Shown here one piece after another: positions 21,285 to 30,804 of a stretch of 64,000 nt of DNA (position 1 is the stretch's first letter; each line of letters opens with the position of its first letter). Source of the stretch: Aquitalea aquatica (GTDB lineage: Bacteria; Pseudomonadota; Gammaproteobacteria; Burkholderiales; Chromobacteriaceae); contig NZ_JACERN010000040.1 in the NCBI RefSeq assembly GCF_013911085.1, positions 40,941 to 104,940 of the forward strand. The letters run 5' to 3'. The notes beneath the pieces were generated by a model. The model was not told the origin of the DNA, did no database searches, and was given only the letters and a program-made list of their open reading frames with translations. The translations under genes were made by a program, and so were the position numbers.

Positions 21285-21914
21285 ATGGAACTCGAAATCG
21301 CCAAAATCTTTATCGCCCTGCTGGTGCTGGTTAATCCGCTGGGGGCCATTCCTATCTTCATCAGTCTGACGCCCAACGCCAGCCAGCTGGAGCGCAAGCG
21401 CATTGCCAAAACCACCACGCTGGCCGTGGCGGTCGTGCTCTGCCTGTTTGCCGTGGTGGGCGAAACCCTGCTGCATTTTCTGGGCATCAGCATTGGTTCT
21501 TTCCAGGTAGGTGGCGGTTTGCTGGTGATGCTGATTGCCATCGCCCTGATGAACGCCCAGCCAGCACCCACCAAAACCACCCAAGAAGAACGATCAGAAG
21601 CGGAAGCCAAGACCAATATCGCGGTCGTGCCACTGGCCATTCCTCTGTTGACCGGCCCTGGCACCATTTCCACTGTCATCATTTACGCCTCCACCGCCCA
21701 TTCCTGGGTGCAGGTGGTGTATCTGCTGATCAGCAGTCTGCTGGTAGCGGTGACCTGCTATGGCGCACTGGTGCTGGCCTCGCCCATCAGCCGCCTGCTG
21801 GGTCAGACCGGCATCAATATCGTCAACCGGGTGATGGGTATGCTGCTGGCTGCGGTATCGGTGGAGATCATTGTCGATGGCCTGTACCGGCTGTTTCCGC
21901 AGCTGTCGCGCTAA
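21285..21914 (+). CDS. MarC-family integral membrane protein
   Basis: The 209-residue protein is a six-helix MarC/UPF0056 membrane protein: FIALLVLVNPLGAIPIFISL at the N-terminus and IPLLTGPGTISTVIIY in the middle are family signatures. The function of MarC proteins is not established; the early link to multiple antibiotic resistance was not upheld. ATG 21285 has AAGG six bases upstream; an upstream start would add 14 polar residues. A repeat element begins in its stop codon. Confidence 0.9.
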   Translation: MELEIAKIFIALLVLVNPLGAIPIFISLTPNASQLERKRIAKTTTLAVAVVLCLFAVVGETLLHFLGISIGSFQVGGGLLVMLIAIALMNAQPAPTKTTQEERSEAEAKTNIAVVPLAIPLLTGPGTISTVIIYASTAHSWVQVVYLLISSLLVAVTCYGALVLASPISRLLGQTGINIVNRVMGMLLAAVSVEIIVDGLYRLFPQLSR

Positions 21915-22027
21915 GAGCGGCTAACAAAATAGCGTAGCGTCCCTGGGGCAAGGCGCGCCGACGCAGACAGTACACAAAGTACGGCAAGGAGGCGCAACGC
22001 AGCAGCAGGTTTTTTGTTAGCGGCTCT
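21914..22027. repeat. About 114-bp repeat with inverted ends (copy 1)
   Basis: The element starts AGAGCGGCTAACAAAA and ends TTTTGTTAGCGGCTCT, inverted ends with one mismatch. The interior includes GGCAAGGCGCGCCGACGC and TACGGCAAGGAGGCGCAACG. A diverged copy lies at 35162-35277 with similar ends and interior. It begins in the marC stop codon and could act as a terminator or RNA-stability hairpin. It may be a small non-autonomous repeat family of this genome. Confidence 0.75.
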
Positions 22028-22117
22028 AAACCATCCGCCAGATCCCGGCCCTTGGCCGGCTTGATCTGGCGCAAACCATCTGTATCGAATCTGTTATCAG
22101 CCGGCCATGATCAGCCT

Positions 22118-22146
22118 TTGACATAACAGATCAAATTATTGATATA
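22118..22146 (+). promoter_or_regulatory. Probable promoter of ccoG
   Basis: TTGACA (22118-22123), a 17-base spacer and GATATA (22141-22146) precede ccoG by about 106 bases; TATATA at spacing 19 is an alternative -10. An exact FNR/ANR palindrome was looked for and not found. The 22028-22252 stretch is AT-rich around this promoter and holds no gene. Confidence 0.5.
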
Positions 22147-22252
22147 TAAAGAATATCTGGCATCTGTACATACAAATAGGCTAACAACTGTGCATTGTCT
22201 GTCATGGTGACAGCGCCTACAAAGTGCGGGTTATCTTTCCGGACCTCGCACC

Positions 22253-23593
22253 ATGACCCAGCCCGTCCCCATCAAGATTTATCCGCGCCTGACCAGTGGC
22301 CGCTTCAACACTATCCGCGTGGCACTGGTTGTCCTGACCCAACTGGTTTTCCTCGGCCTGCCCTGGCTGCGCTGGAATGAGCGCCAGGCCGTGCTGTTTG
22401 ATCTGGATCGCCACCAGTTTTTCATCTTCGGTGCCAGCTTCTGGCCACAGGATTTCGTATATCTGGCAGCCTTGCTGGTGCTGTGCGCGCTGGGGCTGTT
22501 CTGGTGGACTACGCTAGCCGGGCGATTGTGGTGTGGTTATTCCTGTCCGCAAACGGTCTACACCCAGATCATGCTGTGGATAGAGCGGCTGGTCTTGGGC
22601 GATCACAAGGCCAGGCGCAAGCTGGACGCCGCCCCCAACAGCGCCGGCAAACTCACGAAAAAAGGGCTGGCCCACGGCCTGATGCTGCTGTTTTCGCTGT
22701 GGACCGGCTTTTCCCTGGTGGCCTACTTCACCCCAGCCAACCAGCTGGCAGGCAGCCTGTGGCAGGGGGCGCTGGGGCCGTGGGAAAGCTTCTGGATCTT
22801 GTTCTACGCCGCGTTTACCTATTTGCTGGCCGGGCAACTACGGGAAAAAGTGTGCACACATATGTGTCCGTATGCCCGCTTCCAGGGTGCGATGTTCGAC
22901 CGCGACACGCTGATCATCTCCTACGACGGCCAGCGTGGCGAACCGCGCGGCAAGCAGGCGGACAAGTCCGCCGGTGGCTGCATCGACTGCGGCATCTGCG
23001 TACAGGTTTGCCCCACTGGCATCGACATTCGCAATGGCCTGCAATACGAATGCATTGGCTGCGCCGCCTGCATCGATGCCTGCGATCAGGTGATGGACCA
23101 GTTGCATGCCCCGCGCGGGCTGATCCGCTACACCAGCGCTGCGGCACTGGAAGGCCAGACTGACATCAAGCCGGCCTGGCGGCGTCCACGCGTGCTGTTT
23201 TACAGCGGTCTGCTGCTGGGCATCAGCGTGCTGTCGGTGGTGAGCTTTCTCAACCGCATTCCGTTCAAGGCCGACATCCTGCGCGACCGCGCCACCCTGG
23301 TGCGGGAAACCGACGATGGCTGGCTGGAAAACAGTTACAGTGTGCGGCTGATCAACAGCAGCGAGCTGCCGCAACGCTTCGTCATCAGCGTGGAAGGCCT
23401 GCCGGGCATCCGCCTGGCGACTGCCAACCGGCCGGTGGCACTGGCGGCTACCGCCACCGAAACCATAGGCTTGCGAGTACAGGTGGAGCCGCAGTACGCT
23501 GCCAAGGGCGCGCATGACATCCGTTTTGTCATCCGCTCGCTCGACCAGCCCGGCCATGTGCTGCAGGAAAAAAGCAGCTTTATCGGCGACTGA
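22253..23593 (+). CDS. ccoG: Cytochrome c oxidase accessory protein CcoG (FixG/RdxA)
   Basis: CcoG is a membrane iron-sulfur protein that reduces copper during assembly of the cbb3 oxidase. The 446 residues show several membrane helices in the first half, the segment LWCGYSCPQTVYTQIMLW, and two 4Fe-4S clusters: C243-x2-C246-x2-C249-x3-C253 and C267-x2-C270-x2-C273-x3-C277. A last helix near 320 is followed by a periplasmic Ig-like domain. It is usually beside ccoNOQP and ccoIS; here it stands alone between marC and a MocR regulator. Confidence 0.93.
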   Translation: MTQPVPIKIYPRLTSGRFNTIRVALVVLTQLVFLGLPWLRWNERQAVLFDLDRHQFFIFGASFWPQDFVYLAALLVLCALGLFWWTTLAGRLWCGYSCPQTVYTQIMLWIERLVLGDHKARRKLDAAPNSAGKLTKKGLAHGLMLLFSLWTGFSLVAYFTPANQLAGSLWQGALGPWESFWILFYAAFTYLLAGQLREKVCTHMCPYARFQGAMFDRDTLIISYDGQRGEPRGKQADKSAGGCIDCGICVQVCPTGIDIRNGLQYECIGCAACIDACDQVMDQLHAPRGLIRYTSAAALEGQTDIKPAWRRPRVLFYSGLLLGISVLSVVSFLNRIPFKADILRDRATLVRETDDGWLENSYSVRLINSSELPQRFVISVEGLPGIRLATANRPVALAATATETIGLRVQVEPQYAAKGAHDIRFVIRSLDQPGHVLQEKSSFIGD

Positions 23594-23620
23594 GCCCCAC
23601 ACCATGCGAGTCCTTCATTC

Positions 23621-25000
23621 ATGAGCAAAACCCTGCAGCTGGCACAATTGTTCCGCCATGCCATCGAACAGGGCCAGCTGCGCGCCGGCGACCGCCTGCC
23701 CTCGCTGCGCCGGCTGTGCCAGGATCATGGCGTCAGCCTCACCACCGCCCAGCGCGCCTATGCCGAACTGGAAAGACAGGGCTTGCTGCAAGCCCTGCCC
23801 CGCTCCGGTTTTCGCGTCTGTACACCGGCGGCCTCCTTGCGCCCGGCCGAACCGGCCAGCGACGGCGTGCTGCGCATGGAGCACCTGACCACCGCCCTGC
23901 CCATGCCCTGGGGCTGCCCCTTCATCAACCCGGCACTGATCAACACCACCCAGATGAACCGTGCCCTCAGCCGGGCGCTGCAAGACTACCGCGCCGCGCT
24001 GTCCAGCACCCCGATAGAAGGCTTCGAGGGCTTGCGCCGCGAACTGGGCCTGCATTATCTGAGCCAGGGCATTACCCTGGCGGGGGACGAACTGCTGATT
24101 ACCTGCGGCGGCATGGAGGCGCTGACACTGGCCATGCGCGCAGCGGTCAGCGCCTCTGGCAGCCACAGCATGGTGGTGGTGACTCCTGCCTTCCCGGCGG
24201 CGCTGGACCAGCTACGCCACCTGGGCATCAGCATGCTGCCACTGGCGCTGTCCGAGCAGGGCTGCCTGGATCTGGAGGCGCTGGATAAGCTGCTGCAAGA
24301 GCAACGCCCGGCCGGCATCGTGCTGATGGCCAATTTCCAGCACCCTACCGGGCTGCTGCTGCCAGAAGCGCAAAAGCGCGCCCTGGTGGCACTGGCCGAG
24401 CGCCATCGCGTGTGCATCATCGAGGACGACACCTACCGCGAGTTGTATTTCGGCACGCAGGGGGCCAGCCCGCTCAAGGCCCATGATCGCAGCGGCACGG
24501 TGCTGCACTGCTCATCCTTCAGCAAATCGCTGGCACCGGGCTACCGGGTGGGCTGGATCGCCGCCGGGCGGCTGAGCAATACCGTGCGCGGCCTGAAACT
24601 GTGCAGCTCGCTGGGCACGCCGCTGCCCAGCCAGATGGCACTGGCGCGGCTGCTGGCTTCCGGCCAGCACGGCGACATGCTGCAGCGGCTGCGCGCCAGC
24701 CTGCGCAGCCGACGCGATGCCATGCAGGAGCAGATAAAGGAGAGTTTTCCAGCCGGCAGCCGGCTATTGCAGCCGGAGGGTGGTTACTTTCAGTGGGTGA
24801 TCCTGCCCGAGGGGCTGGATTGTGCGGCGCTCCTGCCCATGGCCATTGAGCAAGGCATTCACTACGCGCCATCGACACTGTTCTACCCGCAACACGGACC
24901 AAGCAATGCGCTGCGGCTGAACTTCAGCTTTTTCGATCCACTGCATCAGCGCGAGGGCGTGGCGCTGCTGGGCGCACTGCTGCGCCAGGCACAGGAATAA
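23621..25000 (+). CDS. MocR-type transcriptional regulator (GntR HTH plus aminotransferase-like domain)
   Basis: The 459-residue protein has a GntR winged helix at the N-terminus (GDRLPSLRRLCQDHGVSLTT) joined to a class I aminotransferase-fold domain. SSFSKSLAPGYRVGW contains K302, the expected PLP lysine, and NFQHPTG and IIEDDTYREL match the fold. MocR proteins regulate nearby genes in vitamin B6, GABA or amino-acid metabolism using PLP as a ligand. No clear divergent target adjoins: ccoG is upstream on the same strand and recR converges with five bases between stops. The target is unknown. Confidence 0.9.
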   Translation: MSKTLQLAQLFRHAIEQGQLRAGDRLPSLRRLCQDHGVSLTTAQRAYAELERQGLLQALPRSGFRVCTPAASLRPAEPASDGVLRMEHLTTALPMPWGCPFINPALINTTQMNRALSRALQDYRAALSSTPIEGFEGLRRELGLHYLSQGITLAGDELLITCGGMEALTLAMRAAVSASGSHSMVVVTPAFPAALDQLRHLGISMLPLALSEQGCLDLEALDKLLQEQRPAGIVLMANFQHPTGLLLPEAQKRALVALAERHRVCIIEDDTYRELYFGTQGASPLKAHDRSGTVLHCSSFSKSLAPGYRVGWIAAGRLSNTVRGLKLCSSLGTPLPSQMALARLLASGQHGDMLQRLRASLRSRRDAMQEQIKESFPAGSRLLQPEGGYFQWVILPEGLDCAALLPMAIEQGIHYAPSTLFYPQHGPSNALRLNFSFFDPLHQREGVALLGALLRQAQE

Positions 25001-25005
25001 ACCGC

Positions 25006-25635
25006 TCAGCCCGGCTGGGCAGACGGATCAGCCGGCGGAGTCAGCGACTTGCGTTCGTATACCGCCTGCGCCAGCGTACTCAGGTCGACATATTCCAGCT
25101 CGCCACCCACCGGCATGCCACGGGCGATGCGCGACACCTTGGGGCCGCGCTCTTTCAGCAGTTCGGCAATCATATGGGCGGTAACCTCACCCTCGGCGGT
25201 AAAGTTGGTGGCAATCACCACCTCCTCCACCACGTCGTCCAGTGCCCGCACCATCAGCTTGTCCAGATTGACATCCTTGGGACCGATATTGTCCAGCGGC
25301 GAGATACGGCCCATCAGCACGAAATACAGGCCCTGATAGCATTTGGCCTGCTCCAGCGTCATCAGGTCGGCCGGCATTTCCACCACGCACAGCTGATCCG
25401 GCCTACGCTCGGGATCGGCACAGATGCTGCACAGCGGGGTTTCGCTAAAGGTATTGCAACGCTCACAATGGGTCAGCCGGGTCAGGGCCCGGTCCAGCGC
25501 GCGCGCCAGCTTGTCGGCACCGCTCTTGTCCCGTTGCAGCAAATGGAAGGCCATGCGCTGGGCGGTTTTGGGGCCGACACCGGGTAATACCTTGAGGGCG
25601 GCAATCAACTGGTCGAGCGCGGGTGGGTTTTTCAT
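25006..25635 (-). CDS. recR: Recombination mediator RecR
   Basis: RecR acts with RecO (and RecF) to load RecA on gapped DNA. The 209-residue protein has the helix-hairpin-helix region [20 protein letters not shown], a four-cysteine zinc finger (CERC...CSIC), and a Toprim domain ([14 protein letters not shown] and [14 protein letters not shown]). The ATG at 25635 gives [10 protein letters not shown]; a TTG two codons upstream is possible. It ends the dnaX-ybaB-recR gene group, here interrupted by a GFA-family gene 41 bases upstream. Confidence 0.95.
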   Translation of the reverse strand: MKNPPALDQLIAALKVLPGVGPKTAQRMAFHLLQRDKSGADKLARALDRALTRLTHCERCNTFSETPLCSICADPERRPDQLCVVEMPADLMTLEQAKCYQGLYFVLMGRISPLDNIGPKDVNLDKLMVRALDDVVEEVVIATNFTAEGEVTAHMIAELLKERGPKVSRIARGMPVGGELEYVDLSTLAQAVYERKSLTPPADPSAQPG

Positions 25636-25676
25636 CGGCAAACAGGCAGGAAAGGATAAGGAAAGGTAAGCCGGCT

Positions 25677-26078
25677 TCAGTCCGGCCCGCCCTGCGGATA
25701 ACGCGGCAAGGCATCGTCAAGGTGAAACCAGGGAATGGCGCTGTCGGTCCATTCGTGGCAATCAGGCGGCAGCGACTCCGGCTGCTCCAGCGTGGCGACG
25801 GTTATTTCCAGCCGCTGGCTGCCATCGGTGCATTCATAAAACAGCGTGCTGCCACAGGCCGGGCAGAAATGCCGCAACCCCAGCGGTGACGAGCGATAGG
25901 CTGTGGTCGCACCTTGCCAGCTGACGGCGTGGCGGGCAAACAACGCCCCCAGATAAACCGGTGCACCGGCTGCCAGCTGGCAGGTCTTGCAATAGCAGTA
26001 AGACACGCCAAGAGGCCGGCCCTGGCACTGGTACCGTACCGCGCCACACAGGCAATGGCCATGCAATACCTGTTCCAT
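25677..26078 (-). CDS. GFA/CENP-V family zinc protein
   Basis: The 133-residue protein has the zinc-ligand pattern of the glutathione-dependent formaldehyde-activating (GFA) family: [10 protein letters not shown], then [13 protein letters not shown], then [12 protein letters not shown]. Members bind zinc and some bind S-hydroxymethyl-glutathione, but most are uncharacterised. ATG 26078 follows GGGAG by five bases. The gene sits between ybaB (84 bases upstream) and recR (41 bases downstream) on the same strand, an unusual position. Confidence 0.86.
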   Translation of the reverse strand: MEQVLHGHCLCGAVRYQCQGRPLGVSYCYCKTCQLAAGAPVYLGALFARHAVSWQGATTAYRSSPLGLRHFCPACGSTLFYECTDGSQRLEITVATLEQPESLPPDCHEWTDSAIPWFHLDDALPRYPQGGPD

Positions 26079-26162
26079 CACGGCTCCCTGGCTGCAGCAG
26101 GGCCATCAAGCCCCGCCATGGGTCACGACCGGGCCGCAATGCGGCTGGTCGTGCGGGCTGGA

Positions 26163-26501
26163 TTAGAAGGGCAGCTTCATACCGGCCGGCAGATTCAGGC
26201 CATTGGTGAAACCGGACATCTTTTCCTGGGAAGTGGCTTCTACCTTGCGTACCGCGTCGTTGACGGCGGCGGCGATCAGGTCTTCCAGCATTTCCTTGTC
26301 TTCCTTGGCATCGTCCAGCAGGCTGTCGTCGATGGACACGCGCTTTACATCGTGGCCGCAGGTCATGACGATTTTCACCAGGCCGGCACCGGATTGGCCT
26401 TCCACTTCCACAGTGGCCAGCTCTTCCTGGGCCTTCTTCATGTTTTCCTGCATTTGCTGGGCTTGCTTCATCAGACCAGCGATACCATTTTTACCGAACA
26501 T
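26163..26501 (-). CDS. YbaB/EbfC family nucleoid-associated protein
   Basis: The 112-residue protein is a small dimeric DNA-binding protein: [20 protein letters not shown] at the start, the helical Lys/Glu-rich arm, and [18 protein letters not shown], the family core. AGGAG lies in front of the ATG. It begins one base after the dnaX stop, the conserved dnaX-ybaB pair. Confidence 0.95.
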   Translation of the reverse strand: MFGKNGIAGLMKQAQQMQENMKKAQEELATVEVEGQSGAGLVKIVMTCGHDVKRVSIDDSLLDDAKEDKEMLEDLIAAAVNDAVRKVEATSQEKMSGFTNGLNLPAGMKLPF

Positions 26502-26502
26502 T

Positions 26503-28470
26503 TCACAACTCCTGAACAGGTTGAATCGTTTCAGCGATCAGCGTAGCGCCCATATCGCGCACCAGTTGCTGAATCACCGGATCGTTTTCCAGGCAAATCC
26601 GGGCCTGGGCCAATTGTTCCTGGCGGTGGCGAGCGCCCTGCATGGCCGGTGTTTCCAGCCCCAGTTCTTCTATCGTCACCACCAGTTCTACTGGCTGACC
26701 AAACTGCTCGGTCAGCGCAGCCTTGAGTTTTTCCTGATAATCGCGGGTAGCCATGTGGCGGAAGCTATCCGGCACCGCCAGTTCCAGCCGCGACTGGCTC
26801 CAGCCCTTGAGCACGGCATTGTGCGCCAGCATACGCGAGGCCCCCAGACGGGTGCCCAGCTGCGTGACCAGCCCGCCCCAGTCACCATCAAACTGATAAG
26901 GCGATGCGTCCACCGTGACCGATTCTTCGGCCATGGCGTAGGCCGGCATGGCTTCTTCTGCCTCGGTCTCATCCCACGGAGCGGTATTGTCGAGCTCGGT
27001 CTCATCCTCGTCGTCGCGCTCGTCGTCATCTGCGGCGACAGACGGGGCAGCCTGTGCAATGACTGCCGGAGCTGGCGCAGTCACCACTGGCTCGGCTGGC
27101 GCAACAGCTACAGCAGATACAGCAGGCGTGACAGGCTGCGCTGGCGCAGGAGCGGCTAGCGGCGCGGGTGCAGCAGGTTCGGGTTCGGCGTCAGCCGCCG
27201 TGCCAGGCTCTTGCGCAGCTGGTCGGCTGGCTGGCTTGCGATTCCCCAGGCCAGCCAACAAGGCGCGGGCGGCAGCCGAACCATCCACCCCGGCATCGGG
27301 CTGTGCCGGCATCGCCACTGGCGCTGGCCGAGTGGCCGCCGCAGCAGTATTACTGCGCGGCGCGGCTACGCTGTCGGGCTGGGCATGGGCCGGATGAAAG
27401 GCCAGCATGCGCAGCAAGGTCATGTTGAAGCCAGCATGCTCATCGGGTGCCAGCGCCAGATCCTTGCGGCCATGAATGGCGATCTGGTAGTACAACTGCA
27501 CATCTTGCGGTGCGATCAGGCTGGCCAGTGCAAATAGCGCTTCGCGCTCCGGCTCGTCATCGGCAATGGCCGCAGGCACGGTCTGTGCCATGGCCAGTTG
27601 CTGCAGCAGCACGGCCATTTCGGCCAATACGCTGTCAAAACCGATACCGCGCTGTGCCAGCTGTTCCGCCTCGGCCATCAGGCGCGGGCCATCTGCGGCC
27701 GCCAGCGCGTCCAGCAGCACGAACAGATAGCGGCGATCCACCGCACCCAGCATGGCACGCACGCCCTCTTCCCGTACCTCGCCCATGCCATAGGCAATGG
27801 CCTGGTCCAGCAGCGACAGCGCATCGCGCATCGAGCCGGCAGCGGCGCGTCCCAGCAAGGCCAATGCCGCCGGTTCGAAGCTTTGCTGTTCCACTTCCAG
27901 CACATGCGCCAGATGGCCAGCCACCTGCTGCGGCGTCATGTTGCGCAGGGAGAACTGCAGGCAGCGCGACAATACCGTGACCGGCACTTTTTGCGGATCG
28001 GTGGTGGCCAGGATGAACTTGACGTGGGCCGGCGGCTCTTCCAGCGTCTTCAGCATGGCGTTGAAGGCACTCTTGGACAGCATGTGCACTTCGTCGATGA
28101 TGTAGACCTTGAAGCGGCCGGAGGTGGGCGCGTACTGGGCGTTTTCCAGCACCTCGCGGATATTGTCGATGCCGGTATTGGAGGCGGCGTCGATTTCCAG
28201 CAAGTCGACAAAGCGCCCGGCGTCGATCTGGCGACAGGCCGAACACTCGCCGCAAGGCTCGGCGGTGGTGCCGGTTTCGCAGTTGAGGCTCTTGGCCAGA
28301 ATGCGTGCGATGGTGGTCTTGCCCACCCCGCGCGTGCCGGTCAGCAGATAGGCGTGGTGCAGCCGCTCTTCATTCAGGGCATTGGAGAGGGCGCGCACCA
28401 CGTGCTCCTGACCGACCAGATCGGCAAAGCGTTTGGGGCGCCACTTGCGGGCAAGGACTTGATAGCTCAT
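26503..28470 (-). CDS. dnaX: DNA polymerase III subunits gamma/tau
   Basis: DnaX is the ATPase of the clamp loader. The 655-residue product begins [20 protein letters not shown], carries Walker [10 protein letters not shown] (45-53), a four-cysteine zinc module (C64, C73, C76, C79) and the segment [12 protein letters not shown] Pro/Ala-rich linker (about residues 370-500) is followed by the tau C-terminal domain. ATG 28470 was chosen over an upstream in-frame start on similarity. I saw no run of A or T suitable for the E. coli-type frameshift that makes gamma, so only full-length tau may be made. Confidence 0.95.
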   Translation of the reverse strand: MSYQVLARKWRPKRFADLVGQEHVVRALSNALNEERLHHAYLLTGTRGVGKTTIARILAKSLNCETGTTAEPCGECSACRQIDAGRFVDLLEIDAASNTGIDNIREVLENAQYAPTSGRFKVYIIDEVHMLSKSAFNAMLKTLEEPPAHVKFILATTDPQKVPVTVLSRCLQFSLRNMTPQQVAGHLAHVLEVEQQSFEPAALALLGRAAAGSMRDALSLLDQAIAYGMGEVREEGVRAMLGAVDRRYLFVLLDALAAADGPRLMAEAEQLAQRGIGFDSVLAEMAVLLQQLAMAQTVPAAIADDEPEREALFALASLIAPQDVQLYYQIAIHGRKDLALAPDEHAGFNMTLLRMLAFHPAHAQPDSVAAPRSNTAAAATRPAPVAMPAQPDAGVDGSAAARALLAGLGNRKPASRPAAQEPGTAADAEPEPAAPAPLAAPAPAQPVTPAVSAVAVAPAEPVVTAPAPAVIAQAAPSVAADDDERDDEDETELDNTAPWDETEAEEAMPAYAMAEESVTVDASPYQFDGDWGGLVTQLGTRLGASRMLAHNAVLKGWSQSRLELAVPDSFRHMATRDYQEKLKAALTEQFGQPVELVVTIEELGLETPAMQGARHRQEQLAQARICLENDPVIQQLVRDMGATLIAETIQPVQEL

Positions 28471-28494
28471 GGGGGCGGATTTTAATGGCAATTG

Positions 28495-28535
28495 GCCGGC
28501 AAGGCGACTCCTTTTGGCTGGAGCCGCCTGCCGGC
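28495..28535. other. Strong hairpin between mltB and dnaX
   Basis: GCCGGCAAGGCGACTCC and GGAGCCGCCTGCCGGC form a long stem with a loop of about eight bases, in the 75-base gap between the mltB stop and the dnaX start. There is no clear T run, so it may be a weak terminator or a stabilising structure in the dnaX leader. Confidence 0.5.
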
Positions 28536-28545
28536 TGGCCCGGCC

Positions 28546-29595
28546 TTACTGGGCCGGGGTCGGCTCTGCTGGCGTGGCAGCCGGCTGGGCCGCTTGCAGC
28601 GCCTGGGCATTGAGATAACGCAGGCGCAATTCGGCGGCCAGTTCCTGTGCCACCTTGGCATACAGGGTGCTCTTGTTATAGCGGGTGATGACGTAGAAGT
28701 TGTTCAGCCCCAGCCAGTATTCGGTGACACCCGGCGCAGTTTCCAGCGGCACCAGCACCGCCTGCACATGGTCGGCCACCTGAGCCTGCGGCAACACGCC
28801 ACGTGCCTTGAGTTCGCCCACGGTCAGGTGCAGATTGAATTTGTCGGCCACCAGCCCGCTGACATCCACCCCCGGCTGCACTGCCGCCGGAATGATGATG
28901 TCGTCGCCATGGCGCCAGCCTTGCAGCTGGAAGTAATGCGCCACGCTGCCGATGGCATCGTCGACGTTGTTCCAGATGTCGCGATGGCCGCTGCCGTCAA
29001 AATCCACCGCCCATTTGCGGAAGCTGGACGGCATGAATTGCGGCAGGCCCATCGCCCCAGCGTAAGAGCCTTTCAGCGACAGCGGGTCGATACCTTCTTC
29101 CTTGGCCAGCTTGAGGAATTCGGTCAGCTCGCCGCGGAAATACTCGGCGCGGCGCGGGTAGTTGAAGGCAATGGTGGACAGGGCATCGGCCAGGCGGAAG
29201 CTGCCGGTATTGCGGCCATAATTGGTTTCGATGCCCAGAATGGCCACCACCATTTCCGGCGGCACGCCGTACACCTGCTCGGCGCGCTGCAAGGCGGCGG
29301 CATGCTGCTGCCAGAAGGCCACGCCGCTCTTCAGCAGGCGCTCGTTATAAAAGCTGGAACGGAACTGGTACCATGGCCGCGAAGTGGAAGGCTTATCGAG
29401 AATGGCGATGATATTGGGCTTGATTTCCACATTGGCAAACACCGCTTCCAGCTCCGGGCGATTGAACACGCCGCTGGCTACCTGCTCGTCGATATAGCGC
29501 TGTACATCGGGGCGGGCCAGAAAAGCCGCATCGGCTTGCGCCAGAGAAGACATCACGCCGCCGGCAAGGGCGGCGGCCATCAACAATCGTTTCAT
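28546..29595 (-). CDS. mltB: Lytic murein transglycosylase B
   Basis: MltB cuts peptidoglycan glycan strands and leaves 1,6-anhydro ends. The 349-residue product has a signal peptide (MKRLLMAAALAGGVMSSLAQ, cut near ADA) without a lipobox cysteine. ILGIETNYGRNTGSF holds the catalytic glutamate, and KGSYAGAMGLPQFMPSSFR and DIWNNVDDAIGSVAHYF are family signatures. The C-terminus is a Pro/Ala-rich tail. It lies 32 bases after hrcA on the same strand. The lack of a lipobox suggests a soluble periplasmic form. Confidence 0.93.
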   Translation of the reverse strand: MKRLLMAAALAGGVMSSLAQADAAFLARPDVQRYIDEQVASGVFNRPELEAVFANVEIKPNIIAILDKPSTSRPWYQFRSSFYNERLLKSGVAFWQQHAAALQRAEQVYGVPPEMVVAILGIETNYGRNTGSFRLADALSTIAFNYPRRAEYFRGELTEFLKLAKEEGIDPLSLKGSYAGAMGLPQFMPSSFRKWAVDFDGSGHRDIWNNVDDAIGSVAHYFQLQGWRHGDDIIIPAAVQPGVDVSGLVADKFNLHLTVGELKARGVLPQAQVADHVQAVLVPLETAPGVTEYWLGLNNFYVITRYNKSTLYAKVAQELAAELRLRYLNAQALQAAQPAATPAEPTPAQ

Positions 29596-29627
29596 CAGGG
29601 GTTTCCGTTAGGTGCCGTCGTGGCGGC

Positions 29628-30644
29628 TTAATAGGAGAGCGCGCTGGAGACCAGTCTGGCGGTGATGTCCACGATGGGAATCACCCTCTCATAGGCCATG
29701 CGGGTGGGGCCGACCACACCCAGTGTACCGACCACCAGGCCATTGATGCGATAAGGCGCGGTCACCACCGAACACTCGTCCAGTGTCATTACACCAGACT
29801 CCTCACCAATGAAAATGTTCACGCCCTGGGCTTCCTGGCCCTGGTTCAGCAGCTTCAACAGTTCGGTCTTGCGCTCGAAAGTGGCAAACAGCTCGCGCAG
29901 GCGCGACAGGTCTTCCGACAGGTCGCGCACATTCAGCAGATTCATGCCGCCGGCAATCACCACCGCATCACTGGGGCTGCCCAGCGAGTTCTGACCAAAG
30001 CGTACGGCAGCGGCCATCAGTTCGGTGATATTGCCCTGCAGTTCGCGCAGTTCGCTGGCCACCAGGCTGGCAATCACGCCAAGGCCCTGGCCGGCATAAT
30101 GCTGGCTGATGAAGTTGCCGGCTTCTATCAGCTCGCTGGGGCTGTAGTCGCGCTCGGTGGACAGCAGGTGGTTCTGCACATCGCCATCCAGCGTCACCAG
30201 AATCATCAGGATGCGCCGCTCGGACAGCCGCAGGAATTCGATCTGGCGGAAGGCCACGTCGGAACGCTGCGGCGTCACCACCACCCCGGCAAAATGGGTG
30301 AGATCGGACAGCAAGGTAGACGCCGCCTGGGCAATGCGCTGCGGACTGTCCGGCTGCAGGCTGCTTTGCAGCTCGCGCATGGCCAGTTCTTCCAGCGGCT
30401 GGATGGTGAGCAGGTGATCGACAAACAGGCGATAGCCCTTGGCCGTGGGAATGCGTCCGGCCGAAGTGTGCGGCGAGGCAATCAGCCCCATGCCCTCCAG
30501 ATCAGCCAGAATGTTGCGGATGGACGCGGACGACAGCTCCATGCCGGACAGCATGGACAGGGTTTTCGATCCCACCGGCTGACCATCGGCAATATAGCGT
30601 TCGATCAGCGTTTTCAGCAGACGTTGTGCGCGCTCGTTCATCAT
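29628..30644 (-). CDS. hrcA: Heat-inducible transcription repressor HrcA
   Basis: HrcA represses chaperone genes by binding CIRCE elements and is released on heat shock. The 338-residue protein has an N-terminal winged helix ([20 protein letters not shown] and [19 protein letters not shown]) and the inserted dimerising domain. Two adjacent ATG codons could start it (30644 or 30641). Neither dnaK, grpE nor groE is adjacent, and no CIRCE palindrome was seen in this window, so its targets lie elsewhere. It is divergent from recA. Confidence 0.94.
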   Translation of the reverse strand: MMNERAQRLLKTLIERYIADGQPVGSKTLSMLSGMELSSASIRNILADLEGMGLIASPHTSAGRIPTAKGYRLFVDHLLTIQPLEELAMRELQSSLQPDSPQRIAQAASTLLSDLTHFAGVVVTPQRSDVAFRQIEFLRLSERRILMILVTLDGDVQNHLLSTERDYSPSELIEAGNFISQHYAGQGLGVIASLVASELRELQGNITELMAAAVRFGQNSLGSPSDAVVIAGGMNLLNVRDLSEDLSRLRELFATFERKTELLKLLNQGQEAQGVNIFIGEESGVMTLDECSVVTAPYRINGLVVGTLGVVGPTRMAYERVIPIVDITARLVSSALSY

Positions 30645-30736
30645 GCTCTCATTTTACCTGACCAGGCGATTCCGGCCAGCCTCTCCATCAATACCATGTT
30701 GCGCGTGTTGGCGTCATTTCAAGCTGCCATTCGCAT

Positions 30737-30764
30737 TTGTCGGCTCTTGGCTTTGTGCGATAAT
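30737..30764 (+). promoter_or_regulatory. Probable recA promoter
   Basis: TTGTCG (30737-30742), a 16-base spacer and GATAAT (30759-30764) precede recA by 40 bases. A canonical LexA box (CTGT-N8-ACAG) was looked for from 30645 to 30804 and not found. Confidence 0.55.
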
Positions 30765-30804
30765 CCCCCATCTATTGGTCCCACTACACGCAATTGGAGA
30801 CAGC

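Noticed and set aside
22085..22150. FNR box before ccoG
   Set aside because: TTGAC and ATCAA half-sites occur with a seven-base spacer, not four, so they do not form a box.
26503..28470. Programmed frameshift in dnaX making gamma
   Set aside because: No slippery run of A or T with a nearby stem was seen; the linker is GC-rich.
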